NCBI GenBank assembly: GCA_947174295.1
Contig: CAMWIG010000063.1
Coordinates: 1-9,816, forward strand
Length of the DNA: 9,816 nt
Direction of reading: 5' to 3'
Source: an uncultured Alistipes sp.
GTDB lineage: Bacteria; Bacteroidota; Bacteroidia; Bacteroidales; Rikenellaceae
Both the position numbers and the translations under genes were made by a program. This document shows positions 6,583-9,816 of the stretch, piece by piece; within the stretch, counting starts at the first letter, position 1; each line of letters opens with the position of its first letter. Below the pieces are notes generated by a model. The model saw only the letters and a program-made list of their open reading frames with translations, had not been told where the DNA came from and made no database searches.

Positions 6583-6590
6583 CAAATATC
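6583..6590 (-). promoter_or_regulatory. Weak putative promoter -7 box of yggS
   Basis: On the minus strand GATATTTG differs from TAnnTTTG in one position (first base). It lies about 55 nt from the yggS ATG and is the best candidate in the spacer. It faces away from the dipeptidase box, 5 nt from it, so the two promoters would overlap. Confidence 0.3.
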
Positions 6591-6604
6591 AGACAAAAGC
6601 GAAA

Positions 6605-8305
6605 ATGAAGAGATTTTTGATTCCCGCAATTGCTTCGCTGCTGCTCGCCGCAGCGGCCGATGCCGACGCATGCACGAACTTCATCGTCACGCGCGGCGCT
6701 TCGACCGACGGGTCGATAATGGTATCCTACGCCGCCGACTCGCACCAGCTCTACGGAGCTCTCTATCGGACGCCCGCCGCAAAATACAAGGCCGGCGCCA
6801 CGATGCCCGTCTACGAGTGGGACACGGGCCGGTTCCTGCGCGACATTCCGCAGGTCGCCGCCACCTACGGCACCATAGGCAACATGAACGAACACTCGCT
6901 CATCATCGGCGAGACCACGTTCGGCGGCCGCGAAGAGCTGGAAGACACGACGGGCGGCATCGACTACGGTTCGCTGATATACATCACCCTGCAACGCGCG
7001 CGCACGGCCCGTGAAGCCATCGCTACGATTGCCGAGCTGGCCAACACCTACGGCTACGCCTCTTCGGGCGAGTCGTTCTCCATCGCCGACCGCGAGGAGG
7101 CCTGGATAATGGAGCTCATAGGCAAGGGATTCGAGGACGACGGCAAGGGCGGCAACGCACGCCGCGGCATCGTGTGGGGCGCACGCCGCATACCCGACGG
7201 CTACGTCTCGGGCCACGCCAACCAGTCGCGCATAACGACGTTCCCCATGGACGACAGCGAGAACTGTCTCTTCGCGCCGGACGTCGTATCGTTCGCGAGA
7301 GAGATGGGTTACTTCGACGGCGAGGATAAGGATTTCAGTTTCGCCGACGCATACGCCCCGGCCGATTTCGGAACGATTCGCGGCTGCGACGCCCGTGTAT
7401 GGGCTTTCTTCCGCACCGTTGCCGACGGCATGGAGGCCTACGAGCGCTATGCCATGGGCTACGAGCCGCAGAACCGCATGCCGCTGTGGGTCAAGCCGCG
7501 CACCAAGGTATCGCCCAAAACCGTCTTCGACTGCATGCGCGACCACTACGAGGGCACGCCGATGGATATGACGACCGACCTCGGCGCGGGCGGTCACGCC
7601 TGCCCCTATCGCTGGCGTCCGATGTCGTTCGAAGTCGACGGCACAAAGTACCTCAACGAGCGCGCTACGGCCACGCAGCAGACCGGATTCTGGTTCGTGG
7701 CGCAGGCCCGCCCGCAGCTTCCCGACGATATGGGCATCCTCTGGTTCGGCGTCGACGACGCGGCCACCTCGTGTCTGACCCCGATTTACTGCTCGGCGAC
7801 CGAGGTTCCCGTGTGCCTGAGCGAGCAGAACGGCTCGATGCTCGAATACTCGCCCACGTCGGCGTTCTGGCTCTTCAACCGCGTGACCAACTTCGCATAT
7901 CTGCGCTACGACGTCGTCTCGGCCGACATCCGCAAGGTGGTCGACGAGTGGGAGAACCGCATGCTCGGCATCTGGGTGCCGCTTACCGACGCGAAAGCCG
8001 CCGCTATGAATGGCAAGAAGCGCAAACGCTATCTCACCGACAACTCGACCGCCATGGCGCAGGCTCTGTTCGCCCGCTGGGACAAGCTCGACAAGTATCT
8101 GCTGCTGAAATACATCGACGGCAACGTAAAGAGCGAGCACGCCGACGTGCTGTCGTATCTCGACGGCGACAAAGGCCCGGCTCACTTCGTCGACAACGGC
8201 ACGGGCCGCAACATTCCCGACAAGATTCAGTGGCCCGGCTACAACGAGAAGTGGAAACGCGCCGTAGCTGCCGACAACGGCGACGTACTGCGCATAGCCG
8301 AGTAA
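6605..8305 (+). CDS. Secreted C69 family (U34) dipeptidase
   Basis: C69 peptidases are N-terminal-nucleophile hydrolases that cleave dipeptides with broad specificity. The 566-residue protein starts with a signal peptide (MKRFLIPAIASLLLAAAADADA, residues 1-22) directly followed by C23 in CTNFIVTRGASTDGS, the family nucleophile motif. Further family features are GTIGNMNEHSLIIGETTFGG, the segment ARRGIVWGARRIPDGYVSGHANQSRI, and the late YEGTPMDMTTDLGAGG. The length fits secreted Bacteroidetes members, which are longer than the roughly 470-residue Lactobacillus PepD. The ATG at 6605 is preferred because it starts the signal peptide and lies downstream of the promoter box; a TTG at 6575 would add ten polar residues. 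It likely acts in the periplasm on peptides from diet, host or wall turnover, which is inferred. lpdA follows after 49 bp and may be cotranscribed. Confidence 0.93.
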   Translation: MKRFLIPAIASLLLAAAADADACTNFIVTRGASTDGSIMVSYAADSHQLYGALYRTPAAKYKAGATMPVYEWDTGRFLRDIPQVAATYGTIGNMNEHSLIIGETTFGGREELEDTTGGIDYGSLIYITLQRARTAREAIATIAELANTYGYASSGESFSIADREEAWIMELIGKGFEDDGKGGNARRGIVWGARRIPDGYVSGHANQSRITTFPMDDSENCLFAPDVVSFAREMGYFDGEDKDFSFADAYAPADFGTIRGCDARVWAFFRTVADGMEAYERYAMGYEPQNRMPLWVKPRTKVSPKTVFDCMRDHYEGTPMDMTTDLGAGGHACPYRWRPMSFEVDGTKYLNERATATQQTGFWFVAQARPQLPDDMGILWFGVDDAATSCLTPIYCSATEVPVCLSEQNGSMLEYSPTSAFWLFNRVTNFAYLRYDVVSADIRKVVDEWENRMLGIWVPLTDAKAAAMNGKKRKRYLTDNSTAMAQALFARWDKLDKYLLLKYIDGNVKSEHADVLSYLDGDKGPAHFVDNGTGRNIPDKIQWPGYNEKWKRAVAADNGDVLRIAE

Positions 8306-8354
8306 TGCGGCATCGCCTTTGCATCAGTTCAACCTTAAAATTTTCGACCATATC

Positions 8355-9731
<1,377 letters not shown>

Positions 9732-9744
9732 ATCTCCACCTGCG

Positions 9745-9794
9745 AAAAGAGTATCGGCAGCTCCCGTCGAATGGGAACTGCCGATACTCTTTTT
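9745..9794. terminator. Intrinsic terminator after lpdA, likely bidirectional
   Basis: A perfect 16-bp stem pairs 9745-9760 with 9778-9793 (core GAGTATCGGCAG). After one C-A mismatch there are 4 more pairs and a 7-nt loop. It ends in TTTTT on the plus strand and has AAAA at the other foot, so it could also stop a convergent transcript entering from the right. It lies 14 nt after the lpdA stop. Confidence 0.9.
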
Positions 9795-9816
9795 CAGCCG
9801 CGGCGGAAACTACTCC

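Noticed and set aside
6518..8185. 555-codon open frame on the minus strand opposite the dipeptidase gene
   Set aside because: It is antisense to a gene with clear family motifs, its product has no recognisable domain and a biased composition, and open antisense frames are expected from the GNC-rich codon usage and the self-complementary GTC GAC pair.
9795..9816. Possible end of a convergent minus-strand gene (TAG at 9810-9812)
   Set aside because: A bidirectional terminator would fit a convergent neighbour, but only one or two codons are visible, so no gene can be supported.

Overview
The window looks like a core chromosomal segment of a GC-rich member of the Bacteroidales, most likely Alistipes or a close relative in the Rikenellaceae. 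The grounds are: GC-rich genes with AT-rich spacers, promoter elements of the Bacteroidetes TAnnTTTG type, little or no Shine-Dalgarno signal before most starts, and Bacteroidetes-style versions of several proteins (YggS, the M23/LysM peptidase, DUF3109, NadD with a C-terminal tetratricopeptide tail). The genus is inferred from recall of such features, not from a search.

Layout. (1) 1-474, minus strand: the first 158 codons of serC (phosphoserine aminotransferase); the rest lies off the left edge. (2) 475-642: a 168-bp AT-rich divergent spacer with one TAnnTTTG box for each direction. (3) 643-5684, plus strand: a tightly packed six-gene run, yicC - gmk - nadD - ddl - DUF3109 - M23/LysM peptidase. 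Gaps are 4 and 2 bp, then two 4-bp ATGA overlaps, then 16 bp. It ends in a strong hairpin terminator at 5703-5736. (4) 5737-5855: 119 bp with no supported feature. (5) 5856-6527, minus strand: yggS (PLP homeostasis protein), convergent with the operon. (6) 6528-6604: a 77-bp divergent spacer with back-to-back -7 boxes and a 7+7 bp inverted repeat. (7) 6605-8305, plus strand: a secreted C69-family dipeptidase. (8) 8355-9731, plus strand: lpdA (dihydrolipoyl dehydrogenase), closed by a long hairpin terminator at 9745-9794.

How the genes fit together. The six-gene operon mixes RNA turnover (YicC), GMP phosphorylation (Gmk), NAD synthesis (NadD), D-Ala-D-Ala synthesis (Ddl), a cysteine-rich protein of unknown function and a secreted peptidoglycan hydrolase. 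It links growth-related cytoplasmic metabolism with wall building and remodelling. serC, yggS and lpdA are ordinary metabolic genes; the dipeptidase would act on peptides outside the cytoplasm.

I found no mobile element, CRISPR array, RNA gene, phage gene or defence system, and nothing I can defend as an undescribed system. The points most worth a second look are the TPR tail on NadD, the inverted repeat and facing promoters before the dipeptidase, the DUF3109 protein translationally coupled to Ddl, the dipeptidase nucleophile sitting at the predicted signal-peptide cleavage site, and the high use of the AUA codon in a GC-rich gene.
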